Positions 51,845 to 60,924 of a stretch of 64,000 nucleotides of DNA are shown one piece after another; position 1 is the first letter of the stretch; every line of letters begins with the position of its first letter. The stretch spans positions 1 through 64,000 of the forward strand of contig NZ_JBALOV010000031.1 of the NCBI RefSeq assembly GCF_036965045.1, in the 5' to 3' direction. This stretch comes from Ferdinandcohnia sp036965045 (GTDB lineage: Bacteria; Bacillota; Bacilli; Bacillales; Bacillaceae_L). Position numbers and translations under genes: made by a program. The notes beneath the pieces are model-generated. The model made no database searches, was not told the origin of the DNA, and saw nothing but the letters and a program-made list of their open reading frames with translations.

Positions 51845-53503
51845 ATGAAGTATAGATGGAGAATATTATCAATTTCAATTTTGTTTATTACCACAACAAT
51901 TTTTAAAATAAATGTTTATTTATCACTAGGATATTTACCAGCAAGTGAATGGATTTTGACATTCATATCTATATTCCCTGTGTGGTGGTTTGGTTTCCAA
52001 GTTGATAAGGCAAAATATTATGCTAAGGAATTGGAGAGAAAGGATAAAGAAATCGTCGAACTTTTTGAGGGTGTTGATGCGGTCATTTATTCGATTAATC
52101 GTCGAACTAATCACACGATGGTATCATCGAAAATTAGTGAGTTATATGGGTATGAAGCTCATGAATTTATAAAAAACTCAAATTTATGGAAAGAAGTAAT
52201 TTTTAAAGAGGACATGGACATTGTAAAAGAAATAGAGCGAAAAGTCTACAAGGGAGAAAGTGGAATAGGTGAATATCGAATCCAGCTCCCAAATGGTGAA
52301 TTAAAGTGGGTTCAAAAACGTGTTAAGCCCATTTTGGACTCGAATGGAATACTTGTTAAATTGAATGGAATTGATATTGATATCGATAAGCGTAAGAAAG
52401 TTGAGGAATTACTTAAATTTAGCCAAGAACAAAATCAAAAACTATTAGAAAGACGTTTGGAAGAAACAGAACAACGGTTTAAGTCCTTATTTGTCCATAA
52501 TTCAGACGCTATTTTTACATTCAATTTAGATGGAAAATTAATAGAGGCAAATGAAGCAGGTGAAGAACTACTAGGTTACAAGATTGAAGATCTCAAAAAA
52601 GTAGAGTGGGAATCTGTCTTTGTTTCAAAATATATAGATTTACACAGAGAGTATTTTCAGTATGTTAATGAAGGAAAACAACAGGAATGTACAGTAACGA
52701 TGATTCATAAAGATGGCAGTGAAAGAGTCGTTAGTTTAAAAATGATTCCAATTATTATCGATAATCAACTTTTTGGTATTTATGAAATTGCGAAAGATAT
52801 GACCGAAGCAATTTTTACGGAAGAAATGATTAGAAGGTCTGATAAATTATCAGTTGTTGGTCAACTAGCTGCAGGAGTAGCTCATGAAATTAGAAATCCG
52901 TTAACAACACTTAAAGGGTTTGTTCAATTATTTAAGTCAAGCATTGATAAACAGTATGTAGATGTTATGTTAACCGAGTTAGATCGGATTAACCTCATAG
53001 TCAGTGAATTTCTTATTCTTTCAAAGCCACAAGCAACAAAGTATGAGCATATAAATATTAAACAGATATTGAATAGTATTATTTCATTACTAATGCCACA
53101 CGCAATATTAAAAAATATACAATTCCATCTCGAAATTGATAATGAAATACCGTTCATAAGGTGTGAACAAAATCAATTGAAGCAAGTATTTATAAATATT
53201 GTAAAAAATGCGATTGAAGCAATGCCTCAAGGTGGAAACATTCATGTGAAGATAAATGTAACTAGTAATGAGATGGTTAATATCCAAATTATAGATGAAG
53301 GAGTAGGAATAGACGAGGAACAAATCCCAAAATTAGGAGAACCTTTTTTCTCAACAAAAGAAAATGGCACAGGATTAGGTTTAATGGTTAGCTTTCGAAT
53401 TATTGAAAATCATGGTGGTACGATGAAAGTATCTAGTCAGTTAAACAAAGGTACAACCATTGATATTAACTTACCTATTAATCCTTCTGTTGAACGTGTA
53501 TAA
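51845..53503 (+). CDS. PAS-domain sensor histidine kinase (Kin-type)
   Basis: A 552-aa kinase. Two TM helices lie in the first ~55 residues, then two PAS domains (~65-185 with DVDAVIYSINRRTN, and ~205-320 with FVHNSDAIFTFNLDGK). The HisKA box is GVAHEIRNPLTTLKGFVQLF (phospho-His ~341). The HATPase has NIVKNAIEAMPQGG and NGTGLGLMVSFRI. HEIRNPLT-xKGF is typical of sporulation phosphorelay kinases KinA-KinE, but no partner is adjacent. It is the only gene between att-like sites B and C. Confidence 0.87.
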   Translation: MKYRWRILSISILFITTTIFKINVYLSLGYLPASEWILTFISIFPVWWFGFQVDKAKYYAKELERKDKEIVELFEGVDAVIYSINRRTNHTMVSSKISELYGYEAHEFIKNSNLWKEVIFKEDMDIVKEIERKVYKGESGIGEYRIQLPNGELKWVQKRVKPILDSNGILVKLNGIDIDIDKRKKVEELLKFSQEQNQKLLERRLEETEQRFKSLFVHNSDAIFTFNLDGKLIEANEAGEELLGYKIEDLKKVEWESVFVSKYIDLHREYFQYVNEGKQQECTVTMIHKDGSERVVSLKMIPIIIDNQLFGIYEIAKDMTEAIFTEEMIRRSDKLSVVGQLAAGVAHEIRNPLTTLKGFVQLFKSSIDKQYVDVMLTELDRINLIVSEFLILSKPQATKYEHINIKQILNSIISLLMPHAILKNIQFHLEIDNEIPFIRCEQNQLKQVFINIVKNAIEAMPQGGNIHVKINVTSNEMVNIQIIDEGVGIDEEQIPKLGEPFFSTKENGTGLGLMVSFRIIENHGGTMKVSSQLNKGTTIDINLPINPSVERV

Positions 53504-53531
53504 GGAAAATATTCTTGAACCGCACTATAAA

Positions 53532-53581
53532 AACCGCATCTTTCATTGGTAGGGGGAACCATATCATATATAGATGCGGTT
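53532..53581 (+). repeat. att-like site C with flanking inverted repeat
   Basis: The core GGGGAACCATATCATATATA (53553-53572) continues GATG and matches the rlmH end at 19/24. It lies in a perfect 10-bp inverted repeat aaccgcatct (53532-53541)/agatgcggtt (53572-53581). From memory, staphylococcal SCC att sites have the same core and the same ATGCGGTT flank. It may also serve as the kinase terminator (TATTTT follows). Confidence 0.75.
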
Positions 53582-53860
53582 ATTTTAAAAACTTATTTTT
53601 CAGGAAAAATTAGATATATATTATAGAAAATTGCTAGCTAGCCCTAATTAATACATTTTACCTTTAACAATATCATTAAAACTGCTTTTTTGATCTAATT
53701 AATTGGACTTTTATTGAGAAGGATCCTCTTCACCTCGACTCTTAAACTAAATCCTTTTTATCTTTTGTTTTTCTAATAAAGCCCTAATTTTCGAACTTAC
53801 CGATATTTGCAATTCCTTTTTTAGTATCTTGTATTGCTATAATTCAATTGAAAAAAATAA

Positions 53861-53889
53861 TTGACAAAAAGCGCTTTCAGTTATATTAT
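53861..53889 (+). promoter_or_regulatory. Sugar operon promoter
   Basis: Perfect TTGACA (53861-53866), 17 bp, TATTAT (53884-53889). Confidence 0.85.
53865..53879. promoter_or_regulatory. cre-like site 1 (CcpA), in the promoter spacer
   Basis: The palindromic core AAAGCGCTTT followed by CA fits the cre consensus except at the leading W-TG. Location between -35 and -10 implies repression. Confidence 0.6.
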
Positions 53890-53897
53890 AACTTCAG

Positions 53898-53922
53898 TTG
53901 GTAAATTAAATTAACTAACCAA
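53898..53922. promoter_or_regulatory. Candidate ROK repressor operator
   Basis: A 25-bp imperfect palindrome: TTGGTAAATTAA ... TTAACTAACCAA, starting 9 bp after the -10. Such AT-rich palindromes are typical XylR/NagC-type operators; a ROK regulator is encoded at the end of this locus. Confidence 0.55.
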
Positions 53923-53934
53923 GAGTAAATTTAA

Positions 53935-53949
53935 CTGAAAACGTTTCCT
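53935..53949. promoter_or_regulatory. cre-like site 2 (CcpA), downstream of promoter
   Basis: CTGAAAACGTTTCCT matches WTGNAANCGNWNNCW at all but the first base. At about +40 it fits a roadblock position. Confidence 0.75.
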
Positions 53950-53993
53950 ATTTTTGTGATGTAACATTATCAATTTCGACTAAGGGGGAGAAA

Positions 53994-55271
53994 ATGTTGA
54001 AAAAGAAATGGCTAGGAATTGCAATGACTGCAACTCTTGCGCTTGGAACGCTAGCTGGTTGTAGTGGAGGAGCAAAAGAAGAGACAAAGGAAAATGGCGG
54101 TGGAGCAAGCGGCAATAAAATTACGTATTGGGCTCCTTTTTCTGGTGCAGATGGACCAAGAATGAAGACAATCGTTGAAAATTACAATAATTCACAGGAC
54201 AAATATGAAGTGGACTTTCAAATTGTTCCACAATCAGACTATTATAAAACAGTAGATTTAGCATTATCAGGTCAAAAGAGTGCACCGGATGTTTTAATAG
54301 TGCACACTGACCAGATGGAAAACTATGCTAGTAAGAATTTATTAAAAGACTTGGACGAAACAATTGAAAAAACAGGCTTAAAAGCCGAAGACTATTCCGA
54401 AACTGCATGGAACGCTGGGAATATAGATGGTAAACAGTATTCCATTCCATTGGATATTCACCCATTAGTAATGTACTATAACAAAGATTTATTTGAAGCA
54501 GCTGGTCTAGATCCTGAGAGTCCACCAACAAATCGAGAGGAATTCGTTGCTGCTGCTAAAAAGCTTACAGATTCTTCTAAAAATCAGTACGGATTTGTTG
54601 TACCGACACTTTGGCCAAACCAATTCATTTTCCCAACTATTCTGTTCCAAAATGGCGGCGAGTTAATGAAGGATGGTAAGCCTAATTACAACAGCCCGGA
54701 AGCTGTTGAAGCCTTAACCTTCTACCGTGATTTGATTAAGAAGGAAAAAGTTTCACCAGAAAATGTTCAACAAGATGGTGAAGTGACTTTATTCTTACAA
54801 GGGAAAAATGCTATGCATCTAAATGGTCCATGGATGATGGAGCAGTGGGATAAAGCAGGAATCAACTATGGCGTTGCACCAGTTCCACAGCTTGGTACAA
54901 AGCAACAAGCTGTTTATGCAAACGGGCATAATTTTGTAATTCCGACGTCTGTAGAAGATGAATCAAAATTAGAAGGTATTACTGATTTCTTGAAGTTCGT
55001 TGCTGAAAACACAATGGAGTGGGCTAAGTCAGGACAAGCACCAGCTTCAAAAGCAATCTATGAGCAAAGTGAAGAATTTAAACAAATGAAGCAACAGCCG
55101 ATTGTTGCATCTCAATTCGAATATTCTAAATTCGCACCTGTAATTGCAAACTGGGGTCAATTATCTGAACCTTTATGGGCTGAAGTGAACCTGGCCCTAC
55201 TTGGTCAGAAGGAACCGAAGCAAGCACTAGAAGATGCAAATAAAAAGGCTGAGCAGTTGTTAAATAAGTAA
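53994..55271 (+). CDS. Sugar ABC transporter substrate-binding lipoprotein
   Basis: A 425-aa family 1 solute-binding protein (MalE/MsmE type). The lipobox LGTLAGC gives the lipidated Cys at ~23, followed by a Gly/Glu linker. YWAPFSGADGPRM and DIHPLVMYYNKDLFEAAGLD are typical of the fold. First gene of the operon; substrate unknown, probably an oligosaccharide released by or acted on by the GH2 enzyme. No ATPase gene follows, so a shared MsmX-like ATPase is likely. Confidence 0.9.
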   Translation: MLKKKWLGIAMTATLALGTLAGCSGGAKEETKENGGGASGNKITYWAPFSGADGPRMKTIVENYNNSQDKYEVDFQIVPQSDYYKTVDLALSGQKSAPDVLIVHTDQMENYASKNLLKDLDETIEKTGLKAEDYSETAWNAGNIDGKQYSIPLDIHPLVMYYNKDLFEAAGLDPESPPTNREEFVAAAKKLTDSSKNQYGFVVPTLWPNQFIFPTILFQNGGELMKDGKPNYNSPEAVEALTFYRDLIKKEKVSPENVQQDGEVTLFLQGKNAMHLNGPWMMEQWDKAGINYGVAPVPQLGTKQQAVYANGHNFVIPTSVEDESKLEGITDFLKFVAENTMEWAKSGQAPASKAIYEQSEEFKQMKQQPIVASQFEYSKFAPVIANWGQLSEPLWAEVNLALLGQKEPKQALEDANKKAEQLLNK

Positions 55272-55365
55272 TGTGTAATGGAGGCGGGCAGGGGATATAG
55301 TATTCACCTGTACGTCTCTCTTTTATTAAAAAATGATGGGCTGGAGTGAGAGAGGAGGAAGAAAT

Positions 55366-56256
55366 ATGGGTAAATCAAGCTGGAAATCACAATTGACATC
55401 AAGTCTGTTTGTTCTTCCTTATTTGTTATTATTTGTGGTTTTTCTTTTGTTCCCAATCGGTTATGGTGCATGGATGAGTCTTCATAACTGGGATTTGTTA
55501 AATCCAGTACATGAATTTGTCGGGTTTAAAAATTACTTAAACATCTTTGATGGTGACTCTTATTTAAATGGTTTATTTTTTGAAGGATTGAAAAATACAT
55601 TCCAATTTGTCGTCTATAGCGTCCCATTATTGATTGCCGTAGGTTTAGGACTTGCATTGTTAGTTAACGCACTCCCGGTAAGGATTAAAGGGTTATTCCG
55701 TACGATTTATTTTGTGCCTTATGCTGTTTCTGTTTCAGTTGTGGCGATTATTTGGTTATGGATTCTTGATACGAACAGTGGGTTAATAAATCAATATTTA
55801 CTAAAATGGGGTATGCCGGTAATTCCATGGCTAACAGATATCCCGTGGGCGTGGGTATCACTGGTTATAGCAACACTTTGGTGGACGATTGGTTTTAATA
55901 TGGTTATTTTTATTAATGCTTTAAATGATGTATCGGAGGAACTATATGAAGCGAGTTCACTCGATGGGGCAAACCGGTGGCATCGCTTTATTCATATCAC
56001 ATTACCAAGTATTAAACCAACGATGCTCTTTGTCACAATCACATCAACCATTGCTTCGTTTAATATCTATGGACAGCCGTATTTAATGACTCGTGGAGGC
56101 CCTGGAACAGAAACGAAGGTATTACTAATGAATATTGTCGATGAGGCTTTCGAACAAAGACAATTAGGAAATGCCGCAGCTATGTCTATATTAATGGCAT
56201 TAATTATGATCATTATCTCTGTCATACAATTCCGAGTAACCAATAGAAAGGAGTAG
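55366..56256 (+). CDS. Sugar ABC transporter permease (MalF type)
   Basis: A 296-aa permease with six TM helices. The EAA loop reads YEASSLDGANRWHRFIHITL (~200-219). ATG 55366 (MGKSSWK) follows GAGGAGG and is preferred over the in-frame ATG at 55333. Pairs with the next permease. Confidence 0.91.
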   Translation: MGKSSWKSQLTSSLFVLPYLLLFVVFLLFPIGYGAWMSLHNWDLLNPVHEFVGFKNYLNIFDGDSYLNGLFFEGLKNTFQFVVYSVPLLIAVGLGLALLVNALPVRIKGLFRTIYFVPYAVSVSVVAIIWLWILDTNSGLINQYLLKWGMPVIPWLTDIPWAWVSLVIATLWWTIGFNMVIFINALNDVSEELYEASSLDGANRWHRFIHITLPSIKPTMLFVTITSTIASFNIYGQPYLMTRGGPGTETKVLLMNIVDEAFEQRQLGNAAAMSILMALIMIIISVIQFRVTNRKE

Positions 56257-56262
56257 ATCAGC

Positions 56263-57093
56263 ATGCAAAGCAAAATGTTTAAAACATTCATGGTTGTCGT
56301 TGCAATAATTTTAGGTATTATTTTTATCATCCCGATTTTATGGATGCTGGCTACTTCCTTTAAAACGGATCAGGAAGCATTCACCGCAGGTATTAAGTGG
56401 CTTCCGGAAGTATTTACACTTGAAAATTATCAGTACTCATTAGCAGGAGATACTGATACACCGGTATTAAAATGGATGGGCAATTCGTTATTTGTTGGAA
56501 TTACAGGAACGATTATTGTTTTAATCGTCGATACATTAGCAGCTTATGGGCTAGCCCGTCTTGATGTCCCATTTAAGAAGCTACTGATCAGTATCTTTAT
56601 TGGGTCATTGACAATCCCATGGGTTATAACCTTCTTACCATTATATATGGAATTTAATGCACTAGGTCTTTTGGACACGTATGCCGTATTAATTCTTCCA
56701 TATTCAGCAAATGCTTTTGGCGTCTTCTTGCTATATCAATATTTTCGGGGGTTTCCTAAGGAGTTGGAAGAAGCAGCCCTTCTTGATGGAGCCAATAAAT
56801 GGAAGGTGTTCGTTAAGGTGGTCCTACCGTCAGCGCGTCCTGTTATCTGGACATTAGCCATTTTTACATTTATGAGTATCTACAATGACTTCTTATGGCC
56901 ACTCGTCACAACGAACTCGCCGGAAATGAGAACCATTACTACTGGTATTGCAATCATGCAGCAAGGAAGTTTTGTATCTTCACCAGGAAGATTGATGGCA
57001 CTAACATCTATTGCAACGATTCCAGCTGTTCTATTGTTTATTATTGGTCAGCGCTCCTTTATTAAAGGTGTCAATCAAACCGGAATTAAATAA
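56263..57093 (+). CDS. Sugar ABC transporter permease (MalG type)
   Basis: A 276-aa permease with six TM helices and the EAA loop EEAALLDGANKWKVFVKVVL (~169-188). It follows the MalF-type gene by 6 bp and has AAGGAG upstream. It is the second half of the heterodimeric channel. Confidence 0.91.
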   Translation: MQSKMFKTFMVVVAIILGIIFIIPILWMLATSFKTDQEAFTAGIKWLPEVFTLENYQYSLAGDTDTPVLKWMGNSLFVGITGTIIVLIVDTLAAYGLARLDVPFKKLLISIFIGSLTIPWVITFLPLYMEFNALGLLDTYAVLILPYSANAFGVFLLYQYFRGFPKELEEAALLDGANKWKVFVKVVLPSARPVIWTLAIFTFMSIYNDFLWPLVTTNSPEMRTITTGIAIMQQGSFVSSPGRLMALTSIATIPAVLLFIIGQRSFIKGVNQTGIK

Positions 57094-57142
57094 GGATTTC
57101 CATAAAAAGGAAATAAAACCATCCAGGAAGGAGAACAAAATT

Positions 57143-58948
57143 ATGACAATTCCTCGCAATGAATATCCGAGACCGCAACTAGTAAGAAAGGATTGGTTGA
57201 ATTTAAATGGTGAATGGGATTTCGCCTTTGATGATGAAAATATTGGTGTAAAGGAAAAATGGTTTCAACATGAACAAGCGTTTATACAGAAAATCACAGT
57301 TCCATTTGCCTATCAAACCAAGTTAAGTGGGATCAATGATCCAACATTTCATGACCATGTTTGGTACCGTCGTGAATTTAGAGTATCTGAAGAATGGAAA
57401 AATCAAAGAGTCATATTACACTTTGGAGCAGTAGATTACCGGGCATGGATCTATGTGAATGGCCAGTATGTTGGTTTCCACGAAGGTGGTAATACTTCTT
57501 TCTCATTTGATATCACTGAATATTTAACTTGGAATGATGAATATCTAGTTGTAAGAGTAGAAGACCCTTCGACAGATGAAACTATACCGAGAGGAAAGCA
57601 ATTCTGGATTGAGAAATCAGATTCTATCTGGTATACCCGTACAACGGGGATCTGGCAGACTGTCTGGTTGGAGCCAGTTAATTCAACTAGAATATCGAAG
57701 CTTAGAATGACCCCGGATATCGACCGTGGGGATGTGATTGTCGAGCTCGAGGTTGCCGGTGATTATTTAAATAAAAAAGTGGACATTGAAGTAAATTTTA
57801 AGGGTGAAGTAGTAGCTCGTGATACATTTGAATTCTTCGAAAGTTATTATAAACGAGCAATCAATTTGTACAATCGAAAGGTATTTAGAACTTCCTTCCA
57901 TCATGATGGATGGAACTGGACACCTGAAAATCCAAATCTGTTTGATATCAAGCTTTCTCTTAAGAATGATCGTGAAGAAATTTATGATGAGATTGATTCC
58001 TATTTCGGCATGAGAAAGATTCATATCGAGAATGGAATGGTTTATTTAAATAACAAGCCATACTATCAAAAGTTAGTCCTTGACCAAGGGTATTGGCCGG
58101 GGGGATTGCTGACCGCTCCTACGGATGAGGACCTGAAAAAAGATATTGAACTAGCTTTAGAAATGGGCTTTAATGGGTGTAGAAAGCATCAAAAAGTGGA
58201 GGATCCACGTTTCCTATATTGGGCAGACCAATTAGGGTTTCTTGTTTGGGGAGAATGTGCTGCAGCGCCGTCTTATAGTGAGGATGCCGCAGCTCGATTA
58301 ACGAAGGAATGGATAGAAATTGTCGAACGTGATTACAATCATCCATCCATTATCGCTTGGGTTCCTGTTAATGAGAGCTGGGGAGTACCATTCATTAAAG
58401 CAAATAAACAGCAGCAACATCATTCTTTATCCTTATACCATCTAATCCATTCTCTTGATACAACCCGCCTGGTAATCTCTAATGATGGTTGGGAGCAGAC
58501 AATAACGGATATTTGCGCGATTCATAATTATAATCATGGTTCAAAAGACGAGACTGCAAAATATGAGGCATTCAAGGAATCTTTAACTACCAAAGAAAAC
58601 CTTCTTGATTCCAAACCGGCAAATCGGAGAATCTATGCAGATGGATTTGATCATCAGGGTGAACCCATCCTTTTGACTGAATTTGGTGGAATTGGATTCA
58701 AAGTCGGAGAGGATAATGGCTGGGGCTATACATCCGTAAAAGATGAGCAGGAGTTTATTGCTGATTATCGCAGGGTTATGGAAGCAGTTTATGCTTCTAA
58801 GGCACTGCATGGTTACTGCTATACACAGTTAACTGATGTAGAACAAGAGATTAATGGTTTACTAACCTATAATCGAGAACCAAAATGTGAGTTGTCAAAG
58901 ATTAAAAAAATCAACGATATGTGGCACTCCAATATTGTAAAATTATAA
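57143..58948 (+). CDS. Glycoside hydrolase family 2
   Basis: A 601-aa three-domain GH2 enzyme: sugar-binding jelly roll (~1-170, LNGEWDFAFDD), Ig-like domain (~175-275), TIM barrel (~280-595). The catalytic acid/base is Glu in VPVNESWGVP, and the nucleophile is Glu in ILLTEFGGIG. The C-terminal domains of LacZ are absent. Could be a beta-galactosidase, beta-glucuronidase or related; intracellular since no signal peptide. ATG 57143 follows GGAAGGAGA; the open frame upstream overlaps the permease and is not needed. Confidence 0.9.
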   Translation: MTIPRNEYPRPQLVRKDWLNLNGEWDFAFDDENIGVKEKWFQHEQAFIQKITVPFAYQTKLSGINDPTFHDHVWYRREFRVSEEWKNQRVILHFGAVDYRAWIYVNGQYVGFHEGGNTSFSFDITEYLTWNDEYLVVRVEDPSTDETIPRGKQFWIEKSDSIWYTRTTGIWQTVWLEPVNSTRISKLRMTPDIDRGDVIVELEVAGDYLNKKVDIEVNFKGEVVARDTFEFFESYYKRAINLYNRKVFRTSFHHDGWNWTPENPNLFDIKLSLKNDREEIYDEIDSYFGMRKIHIENGMVYLNNKPYYQKLVLDQGYWPGGLLTAPTDEDLKKDIELALEMGFNGCRKHQKVEDPRFLYWADQLGFLVWGECAAAPSYSEDAAARLTKEWIEIVERDYNHPSIIAWVPVNESWGVPFIKANKQQQHHSLSLYHLIHSLDTTRLVISNDGWEQTITDICAIHNYNHGSKDETAKYEAFKESLTTKENLLDSKPANRRIYADGFDHQGEPILLTEFGGIGFKVGEDNGWGYTSVKDEQEFIADYRRVMEAVYASKALHGYCYTQLTDVEQEINGLLTYNREPKCELSKIKKINDMWHSNIVKL

Positions 58949-59104
58949 AATTAACGCATTCTAGTGAAGAATGGAAAACAATAAGCCTTTCTGAAAAGTC
59001 GTTTTAAATCAAAATTGCCATTTTTGTGAGGAGCGCTCTTTTTAGAAAGGATTATTTTTAAGTGCGTTCCTATACACTGTTATAGGTGAAAAAGGTGAGA
59101 AAAA

Positions 59105-60328
59105 ATGCGTTTCGATAATCAACCCGGAAGTTTTGAAAGAATGAAGCAGTTTAATCAATCAACGGTTTTAAATGTAATTCGTTTAAAAGAACCGATCTCG
59201 AGAGCTGACATTGCGAAACTGACCAAGCTGACGAAACCAACTGTCAGCACAATCGTTAGTGAGTTATTGGAAGAGAACCTGATTACGGAGGAAGAGGCCG
59301 CCAACTCAACTGTGGCTGGCGGTAGAAAGCCATTCATGCTGCGTATAAATTACTCTGCCTACTATATCATCGGTGTTTATGCAGCCGCTGAAGTCATACG
59401 GGTCATCATGAGTACAATGGATGGAAAGATTGTATCAGATTTTAGTAAGAGAATCTCCCATCTTCCATCAAAGAATGAGTTTATGGACATCGTCTTTGAT
59501 AACATTAATAATGTACTACATCATTCCCTTGTTAAGAGAGAAGCGATTCTTGGTATCGGGGTAGCTATGCATGGGTTAGTAGATTCGGATCGAGGGGTTG
59601 CTATTTTTTCTCCGCATTTACATCTTGAGAATATACCAATTAAAGAAATTTTAGAAAAGGAATACAATCTTCCTGTTATCATAGAAAATGATGTTCGTGC
59701 ATTGGCTATTGCTGAAAGCTGGTTTGGTCAAGGGCAGGGTGTCACCGATTTTGTTTGTCTTAGTGTGGGTCTGGGGATTGGTTCCGGTATCTTTATCAAA
59801 AATGAAATATATAGAGGTCCCTTTAATACAGGAGGAGAAATCGGCCATACCATCATTGAAGTGAATGGTCCGAAATGCCAGTGCGGTAATTATGGCTGTT
59901 TGGAGGCGTATGCATCTGAAACTGCTATTTTTGAAAAAGTAAAAAGAGAATTAGACCACCATCAAGATAGCATCATTTATGATTGGATAAAAGTTGGCAA
60001 GAGTGAGCTCTCATTAGATATGGTGTTTAAAGCGGCTAAAGAAGGAGATCCATTTGCTATCGGGGTTTTAGAAGAATCAGGACGATCTCTTGGACTAGCG
60101 GCAGCAAATATGGTGAATATCCTAAAGCCTTCCAAACTGATTTTAGAAGGGTATATCTTTGAAGAAGGAGATTTTATTGTAACGCCACTCAAGGAAATGA
60201 TTGAGAAATATAACTTTAAAAGCCCCCATGAGCACATTTCCGTGGTATGTTCAGAGTTGGGTAAAACGGGTATGGTGTTAGGTGCAGTGACATTAATTTT
60301 GCACAAGCTGTTTAAAACAGATAATTGA
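59105..60328 (+). CDS. ROK family transcriptional repressor
   Basis: A 407-aa XylR/NagC-type regulator. The winged helix (~15-75) has SRADIAKLTKLTKPTVSTIV. The ROK sugar-binding domain has IENDVRALAIAESWFGQG and GGEIGHTIIE. The structural zinc motif CQCGNYGCLEAYAS is intact. It probably represses the preceding operon through the palindrome at 53898-53922. It lies 156 bp after the GH2 gene, same strand, without a clear terminator between. Confidence 0.9.
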   Translation: MRFDNQPGSFERMKQFNQSTVLNVIRLKEPISRADIAKLTKLTKPTVSTIVSELLEENLITEEEAANSTVAGGRKPFMLRINYSAYYIIGVYAAAEVIRVIMSTMDGKIVSDFSKRISHLPSKNEFMDIVFDNINNVLHHSLVKREAILGIGVAMHGLVDSDRGVAIFSPHLHLENIPIKEILEKEYNLPVIIENDVRALAIAESWFGQGQGVTDFVCLSVGLGIGSGIFIKNEIYRGPFNTGGEIGHTIIEVNGPKCQCGNYGCLEAYASETAIFEKVKRELDHHQDSIIYDWIKVGKSELSLDMVFKAAKEGDPFAIGVLEESGRSLGLAAANMVNILKPSKLILEGYIFEEGDFIVTPLKEMIEKYNFKSPHEHISVVCSELGKTGMVLGAVTLILHKLFKTDN

Positions 60329-60370
60329 CAGTTTGTAAAGAGGCTTTTGTTAGTGACGACGTAAACAAAA

Positions 60371-60415
60371 AAGGCTGAACCATATACCGGTTTTTATGTT
60401 ATACGGTTCAGCCTT
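60371..60415. terminator. Bidirectional terminator, ROK gene / staygreen gene
   Basis: Stem aaggctgaacc/ggttcagcctt with extended inner pairing, A-tract on the left and AAATTT on the right, between convergent genes. Confidence 0.88.
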
Positions 60416-60419
60416 AAAT

Positions 60420-60878
60420 TTAGATTTTCCCTTTATAACTGTAAAAATTCCCCCAACTTTCTTGTTTAGCAAGTTGAGGATAAGCGGACATAAAGTTAAT
60501 GATGATAGGAGCATAGTCTAGGTTAGGGGATACGTTGAATAAAAACCTATCACCATATCGAATTGCTGTTAACGCAAGAGGTAATTCACGTCTAAATATT
60601 TCATTGCGTTTTTCTGATACATGGAGGTCATATTGGCCTTGGTCTATATATAAATAAACACAATAATATAAGGAATTTCCATTTAATGTCCACTCCGCTA
60701 ATACCTCATCTCTCATCGAATTGATTTTATCGCAGGCATAATGAATGCCAATTGTTAAAAAAAGATCTCCAGTTACATCAGAGTGAGTTAGTGTATAAAA
60801 CCTTGGAGTGACAGGTCCAATAGCGGTAACACCATCCATAAATTCTATAAATAGTTTTTCTGGATTGAAATTGCTCAA
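60420..60878 (-). CDS. Staygreen family protein
   Basis: A 152-aa protein beginning FNPEKLFIEFMDGVT with PRFYTLTHSDVTGDLFLTIG (~25-44), the diagnostic block of plant STAY-GREEN (Mg-dechelatase). C-x-x-x-N and the EWTLNGNSLYYCVYLYIDQG segment also fit bacterial homologues. In plants SGR removes Mg from chlorophyll a; bacterial homologues may act on related tetrapyrroles, but the role here is unknown. The start is TTG with GGAG 9 bp upstream. Confidence 0.85.
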   Translation of the reverse strand: MSNFNPEKLFIEFMDGVTAIGPVTPRFYTLTHSDVTGDLFLTIGIHYACDKINSMRDEVLAEWTLNGNSLYYCVYLYIDQGQYDLHVSEKRNEIFRRELPLALTAIRYGDRFLFNVSPNLDYAPIIINFMSAYPQLAKQESWGNFYSYKGKI

Positions 60879-60924
60879 GCAATCAACTCCATACTTTTTA
60901 TAAAATCATTATGCTAATTTTCAT

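Larger units (their letters stand above)
53504..53993 (+). other. Intergenic region with att-like site C and sugar-operon promoter
   Basis: A 490-bp gap. The left part holds att-like site C. The middle (53590-53840) is AT-rich with nothing I can identify. The right part is the sugar-operon control region. Confidence 0.75.

Noticed and set aside
57011..57142. N-terminal extension of the GH2 enzyme
   Set aside because: It overlaps the permease gene in another frame; the family start and a GGAAGGAGA site are at 57143.
60371..60415. Possible fourth att-like site (gaaccgtat on the minus strand)
   Set aside because: Only about 14 of 18 positions match, and the similarity comes from the arms of a perfect terminator hairpin; chance is a sufficient explanation.
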